Under the pieces are notes generated by a model. That model did not search any database, had not been told where the DNA came from, and saw only the letters and a list, made by a program, of their open reading frames with translations. Positions 52,830-64,000 of a DNA stretch of 64,000 nt are shown one piece after another. Every line of letters begins with the position of its first letter. Position 1 is the stretch's first letter. The DNA is from Apoda limacodes (taxonomy: Eukaryota > Arthropoda > Insecta > Lepidoptera > Limacodidae). The stretch lies in contig OX291547.1 in NCBI GenBank assembly GCA_946406115.1, forward strand, positions 9,305,001-9,369,000, in the 5' to 3' direction. The position numbers and the translations under genes are program-made.

Positions 52830-53942
52830 AAACTGCTCCTTGGATAAACAACGAAATTCGCACGGTTATGGCCAGGAGAGATTGCTTATTCAGAAAATTA
52901 AAAAAAAATTGGTGTAATAATAACTGGAATATGTACAAAGCTGCTAAAAATAAGTGCAACCAGGTGGTAAGAGCAGCAAAACGCCGATATTTTCACGAAT
53001 ATATTTCTAACTCATCACTGACAGAATTCTGGAACCTCTTTTAATCTAGTGGCTTTAGTAAACCTAAATATGATTTGACTAACGGCAGCTCTTCTCTCAA
53101 TGACTTTTGCCCCTCATCTATATCAGACAATTATATCAAACTCTCAACTATGTCATTTATTAATTCCATGACTCCACGTTGTACTCTTTCTCCTTCTTAC
53201 CCGTTTCTGTAGACGAAGTTAAAAAGATAATATAACAATTAAATCCAAGGCTGTGATGTTTTAGAAAAATGATGCTCCATATTTTAGATTCTGTCCTACA
53301 CATTTTATTAATTTCTCCTATGTTCTCTGGTGATTTCCCAACTCTGTTTCGCAAAGCATTTGTAATTCCCTTGGTCAAAATTCCTAATCGTATTTCACTT
53401 TATAACTTTAGGCTTATTTCTATCTTACTATGTTTGTCTAAAATTCTGGAAGCGGTAGTCCATAAGCAACTTTCTAATTATGTTTACAGAAATCAACTAT
53501 TAAGTACATTTCGGTCTGGTTTTTCGTACTGGTCACAGTACTTCTACGGCCCTTTTAAAAGTAACACAAGACATAAGAGATGGCATGGAGGATGGAATGG
53601 TCACAATATTCGTTCTCATTGATTTTTCTAATGCCTTCAACACAGTTGACCATGACATCTTACTTTCTAGTCTCAAAAAGATCAATTTGTCACCTACAGC
53701 TCTAAATTAGTTATCTTCTTATATCTGTGGCCGCCAACAATCAGTTCGGTTCAATTAGGCCAGCCTCAAACTGGTTTGACCTTGTTTCTAGCGAGCCTCT
53801 TCTCTTTTCTATGTTTATCAATCTAATCTCATCCATACTATACTGCCCTTACCATCTCTATGCTGACGAATTGCAGCTATATGTCAAAATGTCAAACTTT
53901 AATTATCGGCAGCACCCGTCAGATTATCAAAATCGATTATTA
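52830..53942 (+). pseudogene. LINE-A, left half (interrupted by Tc1)
   Basis: Non-LTR element: TPWINNEIRTVMARRDCLFR (end of the endonuclease-RT linker), NKCNQVVRAAKRRYFHEYIS, then RT blocks NFRLISILLCLSKILEAVV, HKQLSNYVYRNQLLSTFRSG and IDFSNAFNTVDHDILLSSL. Stops and frameshifts throughout. The frame is cut at 53942 and its continuation resumes at 57096. Confidence 0.75.
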
Positions 53943-54225
53943 TACACTGGCCTGCAAAAGAAGGTATAACAGTTTTTAAATTGAATTTTCTCCTAAGCTA
54001 TTAAACTTAGAGACTTGAAATAAAAACAACATTTAGAATAGTTAAAAAAGATTTTTCGACCATAAGTTCTTTTTACTTAACTTAATGTTTTTAACATAAA
54101 TGAAACATAATAACAAAAAGTAGCCATTTTCACTGAATGGCACAAAACTTTAAAAACCCTGAAAAAGGTGTTTGTAGTCTTAAAATCACCTTTTTAATAA
54201 ATGGTGTTGCCTCCTCTGGCTCTGA

Positions 54226-55139
54226 TCACAGCTTCGAGTCCGTTTGGCATACTGAAGACAAGGTTTCGGAGACGATGTTGGGGGATATTTTCCCATTCTT
54301 CCACCAGGGCTTGTTATGAATCATTGAGGGTGGCAGGAGGTCAGGACTTCTTGGTGGCCAGGCCATGAAGTTCATACCAACCTTCTGAATGTACTCTCTT
54401 ACGACCTGAGCGGTGTGTGGCCAGGCGTTATCTTGCATTAGAATAGATCCATCACCCATATTTACCAGATATAGTCCTGCATGCTCATTTAGAATCTCAC
54501 CCCGTTTAGAGTGCCATTTTCTATGGCCACTAACTGTGTGGGACCTCCCGAAGAGATGCCAGCCCATACGTGTACAGAGCCCCAGCCGTATTGGACTCTT
54601 TCTGCAAAGCAGGCTTGAGCGTATCGCTCACCATGCCGCCTGTAGACTTTTCGCCTTCCATCATGAGTGAATAATGAGAAACGTAAATCATCCGTGAACA
54701 AGACTTTTGCCCATTCTTCTGCATCCCACTGTACGTGGTCACGAGCATACTTCAATCTGTTAACTCGATGTCCTGCCTCAAGTTTGGTACCATTTGCTGG
54801 CCTGTAGGGCTTTAGGTTTAACTCAGCAAGTCTTCTTCTGACCGCGTCTTCGCTTATGTAATAATCCCTCATCAGGAGAAGCTGCTGTTGGACCTGAACT
54901 GCATTGAGGTGACGATTTCTCAAAATAGTGCTGGCAATATATCAGTCTTCTCTAGCTGTAGTGCATCTGGGACGGCCATTACATGGTCGTCTGAGATGGT
55001 TTCCGGTTACTTCGTACCTTTGTTTCACCTTGAAGAGCGTTCTTAATGTCACAACCACCTTTCTTGCAGTAGGACGTATACTGATGCCTAGTTGCAGATG
55101 TACCATAATTCTTGCACATTCTTCAGGTGAAAGAGGCAT
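54226..55139 (-). pseudogene. Tc1 transposase, broken
   Basis: Three overlapping frame pieces. An N-terminal HTH region opens MPLSPEECARIMVHLQLG (55139-54942). The second piece opens RNRHLNAVQVQQQLLLMRDY (54923-54489) and carries the first catalytic Asp in VLFTDDLRFSL and VHVWAGISSGG. The third piece (54567-54226) has the second Asp in LMQDNAWPHTA and then PPRSPDL. Two frameshifts separate the pieces. The expected DLNPIE and the third acidic residue are lost after SPDL, so it cannot be active. Confidence 0.85.
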
Positions 55140-55259
55140 GATAATTTATGTTTACGTGCTGAAGATACCTTGGCTTATGAATTAAATGTAATTCGCCAAA
55201 AACAAAAGCAGAAAGCTACAAGTAAAAAATTACAGCATTTTAAAAGGTAGCGTTTTTCT

Positions 55260-56965
55260 TTTTATGTTTATTTATTCATTTATTTATTCAACACACAAAA
55301 CAGTATGTGACAATGAGTGTACCAATATCTTAGATCTAAAGTCTTTAATCTAGACACATACCAAAACATGTATGTTATTGCAGAACAATTTACATAAACC
55401 AGGACAGTTATACACTTGTTTAATATAAATGCCTAACCTTGAATACATACACAAACATATATTAACATGACCCTTACATACATTACATACCCTTTAGTAT
55501 ATAAATACTAAACATATATAACAAATATATATCCATATATATATATACACATACATATACATACATACATATTCACAAACATACATATACATATCAATGT
55601 ACATAAAATATTGCTAGTTTGCTACTTATCTATTTATGATAAAAAAATTAAATAATAAAATTAAAAAAAAAAAAAAAAAATAAAAAAAAAAAAAAAAAAA
55701 AAAAAATGCTCGACTAAAATTTGGCTCACTATAATTTTTAACAAACAAATAATAATTCCCGTTTTATTGTTAAGTGACCTTATCGACATCCCTGAGAAAA
55801 TGTTTGAGAGAAGATTGAAATATATCTATATTTTGGTTAGTAGAGCTAAGTTCATTATACAAACGACACATTCTTACAAGAGGATTAAAGAAAGAAGTGT
55901 TATTTTTAAATACATTCAACGTAAAAGTTTTAGAGTTTCGACAGCGGTGCCTTATGTTAAACATGATAAATGATAAAAGATTAGTTGCATCCATTGTCGA
56001 ATGCAATATCCTATGCAAACAAACTAGTAAAGCTAGCTCCCGTCTTTTGTGAAGTGTTGTCACATTAAAATATTTGCACCTGCTATTATAGTCTATTAGC
56101 CTGCGAGATTGACCCGATCTCCAACTTACTGTTCTGAGACATCGTCTCTGAATACATTCAATGCGGTTACTATGTATTTTATAATGAGGTGTCCAAATTA
56201 TGGATGCATATTCAAGGATACTTCTTACTAAACTATAATAAAGTGAAAGAAAAACCTTAGGCTTTTTAAAATCCTTAGAATTTCTTGTAACAAAACCAAA
56301 CATCTGATTTGCTTTTTTAATTATATATTCATAGTGCTCCCTAAATGTAAGTTTACTATCAAAATAAACTCCGAGGTCTTTAATGGCATCTTTTCTTTCC
56401 AAAACATGGTCATTAATCTTATAGTTGTATAAAATTGTACTCTTTTTAGTAGTAAAAGTAATTGCATTACATTTATTTGCATTTAATAACATATCGTTGT
56501 CTATACACCACTCTTCAATTTTGTTTATATCTCTTTGCAAAATCACACAATCATTCATTTTAGAAACGACTTTAAAAACTTTCAAATCATCAGCATACAT
56601 TAAGCATTCGCACTGTATGGTTTTGACTAGGTCATTAATGAAAATAATGAAAAATAATGGTCCGAGGTGAGACCCCTGAGGTACACCAGATGGAACTTCA
56701 GTAGCTACGGACAAATAACCTTTAAGTGCCACTAATTGATGCCGTCTTTGTAAATAAGATTTTATCCACCTGAGCAGGTCTCCTTGTATTCCATAGGCGA
56801 GCAATTTGTAGCATAAGAGCTCATGATTGACACGATCGAATGCTTTCGAAAAGTCTGTGTAAATGACATCTACCTGCTTTGTTTTAGCAAAAGCACTACA
56901 AATATAGTTTTTAAATTCTAGAAGGTTACTAACTGTTGAACGTTTTTTAACAAAACCATGTTGTC
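55260..56965 (-). mobile_element. LINE-B, 5'-truncated non-LTR element inside the Tc1
   Basis: An open frame of at least 344 codons (56804-55770) extends in frame upstream to about 56960: QHGFVKKRSTVSNLLEF, YTDFSKAFDRVNH, VPSGVPQGSHLGPLFFIIF, the RT active site MYADDLKVF (YADD) and a C-terminus PLVRMCRLYNELSS. The 3' UTR holds a long poly-T (poly-A on the + strand at 55662-55706) and ends with AATAAATAAATGAATAAATA near 55262. The RT frame has no stop, so this is the youngest insertion of the nest. Confidence 0.85.
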
Positions 56966-57095
56966 AAAAAGGAGTTTTTATATAACAAAACTAAATTTTC
57001 TACTTAATGCTTTTTATTTAAAGTTTCTTATTTAAATAGTACAGAAGTTATCATCACGTTAATGAGTGTTACACCTTCTTTTACAGGCCAGTGTA

Positions 57096-58015
57096 TTTTG
57101 CTACCTGTTTTATTTGATGAGGCAACGGTACTTTTTTACGACAGCGTTAAGAATCTAGGCTTCATATTGATCCTCATCTGAAATGGAACGTCCAAATAAA
57201 AGAAGTCTGCCGTAAAGTAACTAGTGCATTGCGGCGAAATTTTCTCCCAACATGTACAAAACTTATGTTAGTGCAAGCCCTCATCTTACTACTCATCCAT
57301 ATGCGGACGTCTGTTACCCTAACTTACATTGTGATTTCCTTAATAAACTGGATCGACTTCAAAATAACTGTATACGTTTCATCTTCGGCTTACGTAAATA
57401 TGATCACATTTCCTATTTTCGCAAACAACTTAAATGTTTGCCGATCCTTGGCAGAAGTACTAGAATTCTCAATACCGTCTACGCCATTCTAAACGATCCT
57501 TTATCCCCAAGCTATTTGAAGTCTTGATTCCAGTTTATCAGCTCTCTTCAGGAACGTTCGCTTCGCTCTTTTCATGTCTTCTTCTGTTCACTCCTCACCG
57601 CACGGGTTTCGTCTCAAATTCTTACATCGTCCAGGCTATAAGACTCTGGAACACGCTTCCTACAGAAATTCGCAGAGCACTTGTTCAAGCTTAAAGTTAA
57701 AGTTAGACTCTCCAACAATTAAGATGTTAGGTATGTGACATATATGTATTTATATATACTTATATATTATTTATGTTTGTATATGCTAATCTTTGTATTT
57801 TTATGTATCTATAAGTATTATGTTGTATTAGATGTTTCTATGTATATGTTTTTTTTTTTAGGACAAATAATATAAAAAATACATTTAAATTAAATATTTA
57901 CACCGCCAACAGTTTCTCTGTTTAGCCCTATGGTTGGCTGGTAAAAAATGCTATATAGCATTAAGCCCGCCATGCACACCAATGTTTTCAGAAGTGTAAA
58001 ATAAGTAAATAAATT
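57096..58015 (+). pseudogene. LINE-A, right half and 3' UTR
   Basis: Continues the element cut at 53942: PVLFDEATVLFYDSVKNLGF, KLDRLQNNCIRFIFGLRKYD, LPILGRSTRILNTVYAILND. The 3' UTR has CCTATGGTTGGCTGGTAAAA, TAGCATTAAGCCCGCCATG and ends AAAATAAGTAAATAAA. A one-base deletion after GFIL shifts the frame. Confidence 0.75.
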
Positions 58016-58149
58016 TAGTAAATGGTGTGGGATATCTACGGCATCTGCTTGATTTTAAGAATAAGAAAGTTTGCAATAGCCTTAGCTATATTTCGTCCAC
58101 AAAGTAGCAATCTGTGCCAAACTCCGTAGCGATATTAAGACATAATAAC

Positions 58150-59100
58150 GTTTCTTAATAGCTAGCTACTGGAAACTGACCCTCTTCCGTCTTCATTTCC
58201 TGGTACTGGCAACTCCGAACCACTTCCGTCTACATCTCGTGGTACTGGTAACTCTGACACACTTCCGTCTACATCTTGTGGTATTCAACAGAAGCTGGAA
58301 ATGGATAGCTCTTTCCTGATACAATTCACGCCAAATATTGAACAAGAGCAGTCACATGTTGTTATGAACTCAACAACGAACTTATCTACATCAAGTGATT
58401 TACAACGAGACTCACTTACTGTGAACTCTGCCACCACGTTCTCGTCCACAGCAAATGTTTCGCAAGAGCAGTTACCTGATATTGACCATGCTGCAAGCCC
58501 ATTAAATGATGCACAAAAGGAGGCATCCATAGCAAATAGGACACCAAAACTGTCGCCAAACATAAACTGGTACAATCCCGTTCATGTTGAATGGTAAAAC
58601 ACGCCTGAAGTCAGCTACTGCCAACCCTGTCACGACCTCATCCACAAAAAACGACGTTCAAGAACAGTCACTCTATACAGAAGCAACCATATCAAACGAT
58701 ACACAACAACAGTCAAAAATTCTGCAGGCAATTACTGTCAAATTTTATGCCCAAAGGTCTGCTTGTCCCATAACTGCAGAAAAATCAGATTTTGGGAAAC
58801 TTTTAACAGTTGTGAGTGCACAACCTAGCAAATCTAACAAAAATAAGAATTCGCGACAAAAACAACATTCAGTAATCTTATATAGCACGCCAATAAATAC
58901 ATTGTTTGAAGAGAAAGAGAAAAAACGTTAAGAGAAAAAATGTAAAATTATTCCAAAAAAGGGGGGAAGGGAGAAATCAGCAAAATACAAGAAAATAAAC
59001 AAATGAATATGTAGAAAATCAAAGGAACCAGCAAAAAAGAAAGATGTACCGCAAAAAAAAGGAAAAAAAGGAAGGAAAAAGTGGAAATAGTAAAAAGAAC
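58150..59100 (+). pseudogene. Pogo/Tigger-like transposase C-terminal fragment
   Basis: Ser/Thr-rich reading with a 39-bp tandem duplication at 58202-58240 and 58241-58279 (GTGNSEPLPSTSR / GTGNSDTLPSTSC). Then NSTTNLSTSSDLQRDSL, a frameshift near 58590, FGKLLTVVSAQPSKSNKNK and QKQHSVILYSTPINTLFEEK with a basic tail. The last part resembles the C-terminal tail of pogo-type (CENP-B-like) transposases. No DDE core is present here. Confidence 0.5.
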
Positions 59101-59304
59101 TACACTAAAGTGTATCCTCTTAAGTCGCGCATATAGATATTCTTTAGAGTCGTCGCAAATTGTCCTTGGGCGACTTGACAAGTTTCAGCCACCAGAATAG
59201 GCCGGGTTTTAAAACACTTTAGTGCCTTAGACTACATCCATACTGTTCGACAGATTATACAAAAAAACATAATATAATATATTATGAGTATAATCAGCCA
59301 ATTT

Positions 59305-59950
59305 TTATATAGTTTGTGGACTATAAGAAAGCCTTCGACTTAATGAAAACCTAGGCCATTCCAGATTCTCTTTAGATATTTCGTATAAAATGGCGGTATT
59401 TCGAGGTTTGAAGATGTCTTCATAACCATGACCGTTCAGGTCTAAAATAATAAGACGAGAGCCATCTAGCTGCACATAACGATGCAACAGCGAGATCTCA
59501 TAACCCAATACTGTTTACTAATGCGATGTGGGACAGCAATTTCCAAGCTTCTTGAAGTCTTCTCGTCGCCTTTAGCTCATAGTCCGAAGACGAAGTCATT
59601 TAAAAAGAGCCTACCTGTCATGATGTTAACGAACCCTTAAAGCGGGGCTTGTCCACGAGCTTAAAGTTACTCAGTGCAAGATGGAACGCACTGCTTTTAG
59701 TTTACCTAAGGGATCCAATGCTAGATGAGGACATCTGGAATAGAACAAAAATCACAGCATAGCTTACAGAATCACCAAGCTGAAGTAGCTGATAAAGCCA
59801 ACAACTGATAAAGCGGACATTTCCTAAAGAGGAAACCGTGTATCAGAAAGCGCAGCAAACCATAAGAGAGTGACAGGTAGGAGGAGGAAGAATGCTTCAT
59901 ATTGATTTGGTATATGAAATCGACGAAACGGGCTCAGAGTGCTGAGTTCA
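59305..59950 (+). pseudogene. RTE-type LINE remnant, heavily decayed
   Basis: FVDYKKAFDL at about 59312 is an RT block 3 motif. EISLLHRYV-like traces are not in frame. From 59640 on comes an RTE C-terminal echo (GATCCAATGCTAGATGAGGA, CACCAAGCTGAAGTAGCTG, GAGAGTGACAGGTAGGAGG). Too damaged to translate. Confidence 0.5.
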
Positions 59951-60005
59951 AAAAAAAACCGGACAAGTGCGAGTCTGACTCACGCACCGAGAGTTCCGTA
60001 AAAAC
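59945..60005 (+). repeat. CCGGCCAAGTGCGAGTC-type repeat end
   Basis: AAAACCGGACAAGTGCGAGT, CTGACTCACGCACCGAGAG and TTCCGTAAAAAC: one end of the family seen at 36.2-37.7 kb. Confidence 0.6.
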
Positions 60006-60224
60006 TTATTATATGTACGGTCAGTTGCAAAACTGCATATAGAATTTCAAAACAAAATAGAATGGCAAGGCGTAGTCACTCACACACTTAAAGAAATAAA
60101 GTAATATGTCTTGTAGAACCTGAGTAATATTAGTTTCATTTAATATTGTATATAATAATTTCACTCATAAAATTATCGTTATTATAGACGTATTAGATCT
60201 TAATACGTGTACTTAGTGCAATGC

Positions 60225-60265
60225 AGGTTGTGGATTCGAATCTCACCTTATGCCTTTCTTTTTGT
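60225..60265 (+). repeat. tRNA-like B box fragment
   Basis: GGTTGTGGATTCGAATCTCA is a good tRNA B box, but no A box or stem is visible upstream. Probably a SINE scrap. Confidence 0.3.
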
Positions 60266-60654
60266 TTTTGTTACATTTTACGAATTATGAATATTTTGTT
60301 CAGCTGTTTAAGCTTAGACCAATTTTCTAATAGCTATTAAGTTAGATGCGGACACTACGTGGGTAGACATTTTATTTTGTTGTTGCCGATTTGTTTCTGG
60401 GGGTGCTTGTGCTGACAAGGTTGTTTGGTGTTTTTATTTACCTATTAAGTTAGATGTGGTCACTACATAGGTAGCCATTGTATTTTTGTCGTGGATGTTA
60501 CTGCTTGTGTTGATAAGGTTGTTTGGTGTTTTTAATTAATTTTTTTGCTTAAAATAATATGCAGGCCAATATTAATATTCTAGAGAGTTATTATAATCTA
60601 AAAATATTTTAAATATAATTTAGTAGTTTGAAAAATGTTTATTTTAATCTGGCT

Positions 60655-61160
60655 ATTTGGTTTTTAGTAGATTACCGAAAAGCGTTGGATCTCACGCAAC
60701 CAAGAGAAGGGGAATTTATCAGCTCGACCTCGAAGTGGACGTCCGCGGCACATTGATGCGACTCAAAGAACATTTATGGTGGAACAATGGTTTCATACCG
60801 ACTGCTGTGTTTGGGAACATGTTTAATACACACTGTTCGTCGAGCTCTGCATATTGAAGGATTGCATCATAGAAAGCCAGCTACAAAAACCCTTTTTACC
60901 TACTACCCATAAACAAAATAGATTGTTGTTTGTAAGGGAGTATTTAGATTTTGACTGGGAGCACACCTTATTCACCGATGAGAAGTCGTTTGTGTCATCT
61001 CAAAACGGAAGGTTTTATTTGTGGTGCAGAAATGGAACCAGTTATGCAGAATAAAATGTTTTCGAGCGCATATAGTGCAGGATTGGTTTGGATTACTCAA
61101 CACCCGGACATTATTGTTATTCCTTGGCTTTCTTCTGTGAAAATTTCAACTATCTAACTA
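60655..61160 (+). pseudogene. Tc1-like transposase fragment
   Basis: STSKWTSAAH/RPRHIDATQRTFMVEQW region, then QKPFLPTTHKQNRLLFVRE, YLDFDWEHTLFTDEKSFVSS (first catalytic Asp in TDEKSF) and QNGRFYLWCRNGTSYAE. Frameshifts lie between blocks; the part with the other catalytic residues is missing. A different subfamily from the element at 54 kb. Confidence 0.75.
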
Positions 61161-61164
61161 TCAC

Positions 61165-61258
61165 GGTTCATGAGATACAGCCTGGTGACAGACGGACGGA
61201 TGGACGGGCAGCGGAGTCTTAGTAATAGGGTTCCACTAATTACCCACGGAACCCTAAA
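61165..61258 (+). repeat. GGGTTCCGTA repeat fragment
   Basis: GATACAGCCTGGTGACAGAC, GGACGGATGGACGGGCAGCG, GAGTCTTAGTAATAGGGTTC and CCACGGAACCCTAAAAATAA. Confidence 0.65.
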
Positions 61259-61589
61259 AATAAAGTACTACTACTACTTTTCTTACAAATATTATTTTAC
61301 ATTTCAATATATTTAAGGCATAACATATTTTTTTTACTTTGTTGTTTTTTAAAATGTGACTTGTATTTTTTTTATTCTTATGGTTAAGTTTCAATTTTCT
61401 TTTCATTACGAACACGAATGATTAAGCTATAAAAAAGAGACATTTATCAAAAATTTTAATAAAAACTATTTTTATTAGATTGCATGTGTTTTAATTCTTG
61501 CAAACAAAACCAAAAGTTCTCATACCAATTGGTCCTTTTCAGAGAGAACTAGATGTCAAAACAAAAAAAAAAGGAATTCCAGACAAAAA

Positions 61590-61670
61590 TACTCAAAACG
61601 GAATTGGCGGGATTTGTACCATAGGCTTGCCAATCAATGTCGCAGCGCTTATAAATCAACCACGGGGCAG
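61590..61670 (-). repeat. tRNA-like sequence, probable SINE remnant
   Basis: On the - strand GGTACAAATCCCGCCAATTC follows, at tRNA-like spacing, GGTTGATTTATAAGCGCTGC. Pairing is incomplete. Confidence 0.3.
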
Positions 61671-62966
61671 ATAAAATTTCATGCGAAATAAACAATACCT
61701 ATGTAGAACAACAATGCAGTTTACACCTATTTAATTTGTTAGGTTAAGAAACCAAAAGAAATAAGAACTGTTTAAAGAAACTGGTTCCAGTATTTAGTAT
61801 AAAGAAAACTAAACCTAATTTAGTCCATTTAAGGTTAATATTATTGACAGTTCTGATAATGTTAATGTGTAAGTGCGAGATTCTCAGAATGGCTCCACGC
61901 AATTTTAACCTTTACACTATGCATGAACTGTAGCAAATGACTGTACAACGGTTTTTATCATGAGATCAATTCTCAAAGGCCTTTTCTGCCCAATATGTTT
62001 TAAGTTTTCACCTGAAATTAGTCCCCGAAACATATTTAATTCGTAGTAAATAGAGTGAGTAGGTATTTAGCGAATTGTTGTACTCCAAAATATTACCTAT
62101 ACTGTGACTTCATCAGGTGAAATTGCGTCCAACGCGAACTTAGTAAAAGTTTTATACAAAAATTGAAAATTAAAGTCATTACTTATAAGTACTTATTTGG
62201 TTTTTATGACGGCATAAAAACCGTATTTTGGCGGTATATTTTGATTGCGTTGACTGCCGAAGCCTGATTTTTTTATTGCTTTGAGAAACTTTAGACCTTA
62301 GTCCATATGAATTTTAGTTTGATACCTCCATGCGTTCTTGACGGACAGAATTTTTTATGTGATACCTATAACAACAAATTTGATAATCTTGCTTCTTGCC
62401 TAATTTCATGATTCTAGGTCAACAGGAAGTAGGTACCCGATTGGTTTTTACTTATTTGTGTAACAATATGCGACAAAAAAGGCCGTATTTTTATATCATT
62501 GACTTAGAAGCTTAATTTATTTACAACGTCATCGTAGACCTTAGTATTTTGTAATTATTTCAACTTGATACCTCCACGCGTTCTTGAGTAAAAGGGTCTT
62601 GACAGAAAGACGGACAACAAAGTTATCCTATAAGGGTTCCTTTTTTTTGTTTTGAAGTACGGAGCCCTTAAAAAATGTCAGTATTAAAAAAATCAGGATG
62701 GCGGATCTAATATTTTTATTCTTTAATGAATGGTGAAAGAAAAGATACTCCGTAGTTGTTGCCGGACCATTTTTTATTAGTTCTAAATCGAAACGATAAT
62801 GAAAAGTAGGTAAAAATCGACTTCCAAGATTTGTTTACATACATAGTTCTATCTAGGTGGAGATAATAAAATCATGTTAAAAAAGTTATTAAAAAGTCCC
62901 TTTCGAAGTTGAGATTGAAACATACGAGGAATACCTAATATACTGTTAAAGCGCTGAAGAGTATGA
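61671..62966. other. AT-rich intergenic DNA, mostly unrecognised
   Basis: No gene signal. Near 62590-62670, AAAGACGGACAACAAAGTTA, CCTATAAGGGTTCC and GAAGTACGGAGCCCTTAAAA are a worn GGGTTCCGTA repeat. GATACCTCCA(T/C)GCGTTCTTGA occurs twice (62322 and 62570), which suggests a larger internal duplication. Confidence 0.35.
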
Positions 62967-63222
62967 CAAGGGCGGATCCAGAACAAAAGTTTAGGGGGGG
63001 CGATCATTAGATCTGAAGGTATTTTTTTAACTTTGAATCTGCAAACGTTAGTACCCAATCGACCCAGTTCGAGCAGTTTTGGCATAATTAATATACAAAC
63101 CCAAGTAACCCCAAGTATTTTTTATATGTAATAAAAGTTTTATTTTAAAAAAATTGTTACAAATCATTTCTTCCTCGGCCGTCCTTAGAAGGGGCAATCG
63201 CCCCCCGCTGGATCCGCCCCTG
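62967..63222. mobile_element. hAT-like MITE
   Basis: 256 bp with inverted ends CAAGGGCGGATCCAGA and, on the other strand of the far end, CAGGGGCGGATCCAGC. A CCCCCC/GGGGGG pair lies just inside. CAGGGGCGGATCCAG is a common end of insect hAT MITEs. I could not see a convincing 8-bp target duplication. Confidence 0.65.
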
Positions 63223-64000
63223 ATCCATAATACATTATAAATGCGACTGTAGGTTTGTTTGTATATCTTTTCTTCACGTCAACGGAGCGTCCAATTGAAC
63301 TTAAACCCATTTGTAAACCGGTGTGAAGTTAGCAGCCGTTATAATCCGACCAAATTAAGAGTCTGAAAAACCAACATAAAAATGACTTAAAACAACTTAT
63401 AGTTATAAAAAATAAGTAGTATATACAGTATATTTCTTATAAAATAAACGCTTGTGCCAAGGTCAAATGGCTGATAGAAACGAAAATCAATTTTAATAAT
63501 ATAAATTAGTTGTGCTCATTGAGCGATTAAAACTAACGTGTAGTCGATCAAATATCGTGACGAACCTGTATTTCTTTAATGTAAATTTTTATAATCTATC
63601 AGAATAAATACATTAAAATGACTTACGCAGGGGACTAGGATACTACACAAGCGTAAAACCAAAAACACATTTTTTGGCTGCTGTCCAATTTGACATGGAA
63701 CTCGATTGATTGACACGTTTCCCTTATATTATAAATATGCAAAAGTTTATTGATCCTCCAAAATAATTATTTTCTAGTCTTAAGAAGAGACATATAGTAT
63801 AAAAAAATGAGGAAACACCTAGGAACAAAAGTCAAACAAGTTTTGTACCGCAACAGTTTGGCTGCTGCTAAAAAAGTAAAAGTTTATGAACAACTGAGAT
63901 GTTCATATATTTTTTTTTCATAGCTCAATATACAATCAATCTAAAACTATTGATTTAAGTTACTATTATTATGTAATATTAATTTGTGAGCATTTTTGCC
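63223..64000. other. AT-rich intergenic DNA
   Basis: 63230-63330 looks like a short interspersed repeat start (ATTATAAATGCGACTGTAGG, TTCACGTCAACGGAGCGTCC). The rest shows no feature I can support. Confidence 0.3.

Larger units (their letters stand above)
53943..57095 (-). mobile_element. Tc1-type transposon inserted in LINE-A
   Basis: Ends TACACTGGCCTGCAAAAGAA (53943) and TTCTTTTACAGGCCAGTGTA (57095) are inverted repeats matching at about 25 of 28 positions, with TA at both outer edges as expected for Tc1/mariner. The transposase remnant (54226-55139) is on the - strand. A second LINE lies inside, from about 55260 to 56965. Confidence 0.85.

Noticed and set aside
58285..58575. 96-codon frame on the - strand
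   Set aside because: Shadow of the Ser/Thr-rich + strand reading, which has transposase-like sequence downstream.
61260..64000. Search for a third host gene at the right end
   Set aside because: No exon-like frames with fitting splice sites or recognisable domains were found.

Overview
This is a eukaryotic, AT-rich, intron-rich and repeat-dense window. It reads as insect DNA and most likely lepidopteran. The support is GT-AG introns, a tRNA-derived SINE with a B box, many copies of a 'GGGTTCCGTA ... CCGTCCGTC' repeat of the kind common in moth and butterfly genomes, and 3' ends of lepidopteran-type LINEs. The assignment to Lepidoptera is an inference from these repeats; no species marker is present. 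Only two host genes can be supported. They converge tail to tail, with 341 bases between their stop codons.

The left gene (+ strand, entering from before base 1 and ending at 27933) can be followed through 42 exons with unbroken phase, giving 1630 codons plus stop. Most of it is a run of a three-exon module: a 51-base exon (phase 1-1), a 100-125 base exon (phase 1-2), and a third exon that is 125 bases in the best-kept copies (phase 2-1). I count about eleven modules in the window. I do not recognise the module. It is followed by a 708-base exon with a Cys-rich start and a Ser-rich middle, a Trp-rich helical stretch, and a C-terminal pair of DM9 (DUF3421) repeats. This modular protein is the strongest candidate here for something undescribed.

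The right gene (- strand, 52319 down to 28275) has 23 exons and predicts 1297 residues. It is the insect protein usually labelled 'putative phosphoenolpyruvate synthase': an N-terminal region of about 365 residues, an ATP-grasp (PPDK N-terminal) domain, a helical middle, and a phosphohistidine swivel domain at the very C-terminus (His1242). No PEP-binding barrel follows. The layout therefore matches rifampicin phosphotransferase rather than true PEP synthase.

The introns and the last 11 kb are filled with decayed mobile DNA. They hold LINE remnants of at least four types, RTE 3' ends, Tc1/mariner fragments, hAT-type MITEs (one with a clear 8-bp target duplication), a palindromic MITE pair, a repeated 360-bp element, and a tRNA-derived SINE. 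At 52.8-58.0 kb three insertions are nested (LINE, then Tc1, then a second LINE), which orders their ages. From 58 to 64 kb I see only broken elements (pogo-like, RTE, Tc1-like, hAT MITE) and unexplained AT-rich sequence.
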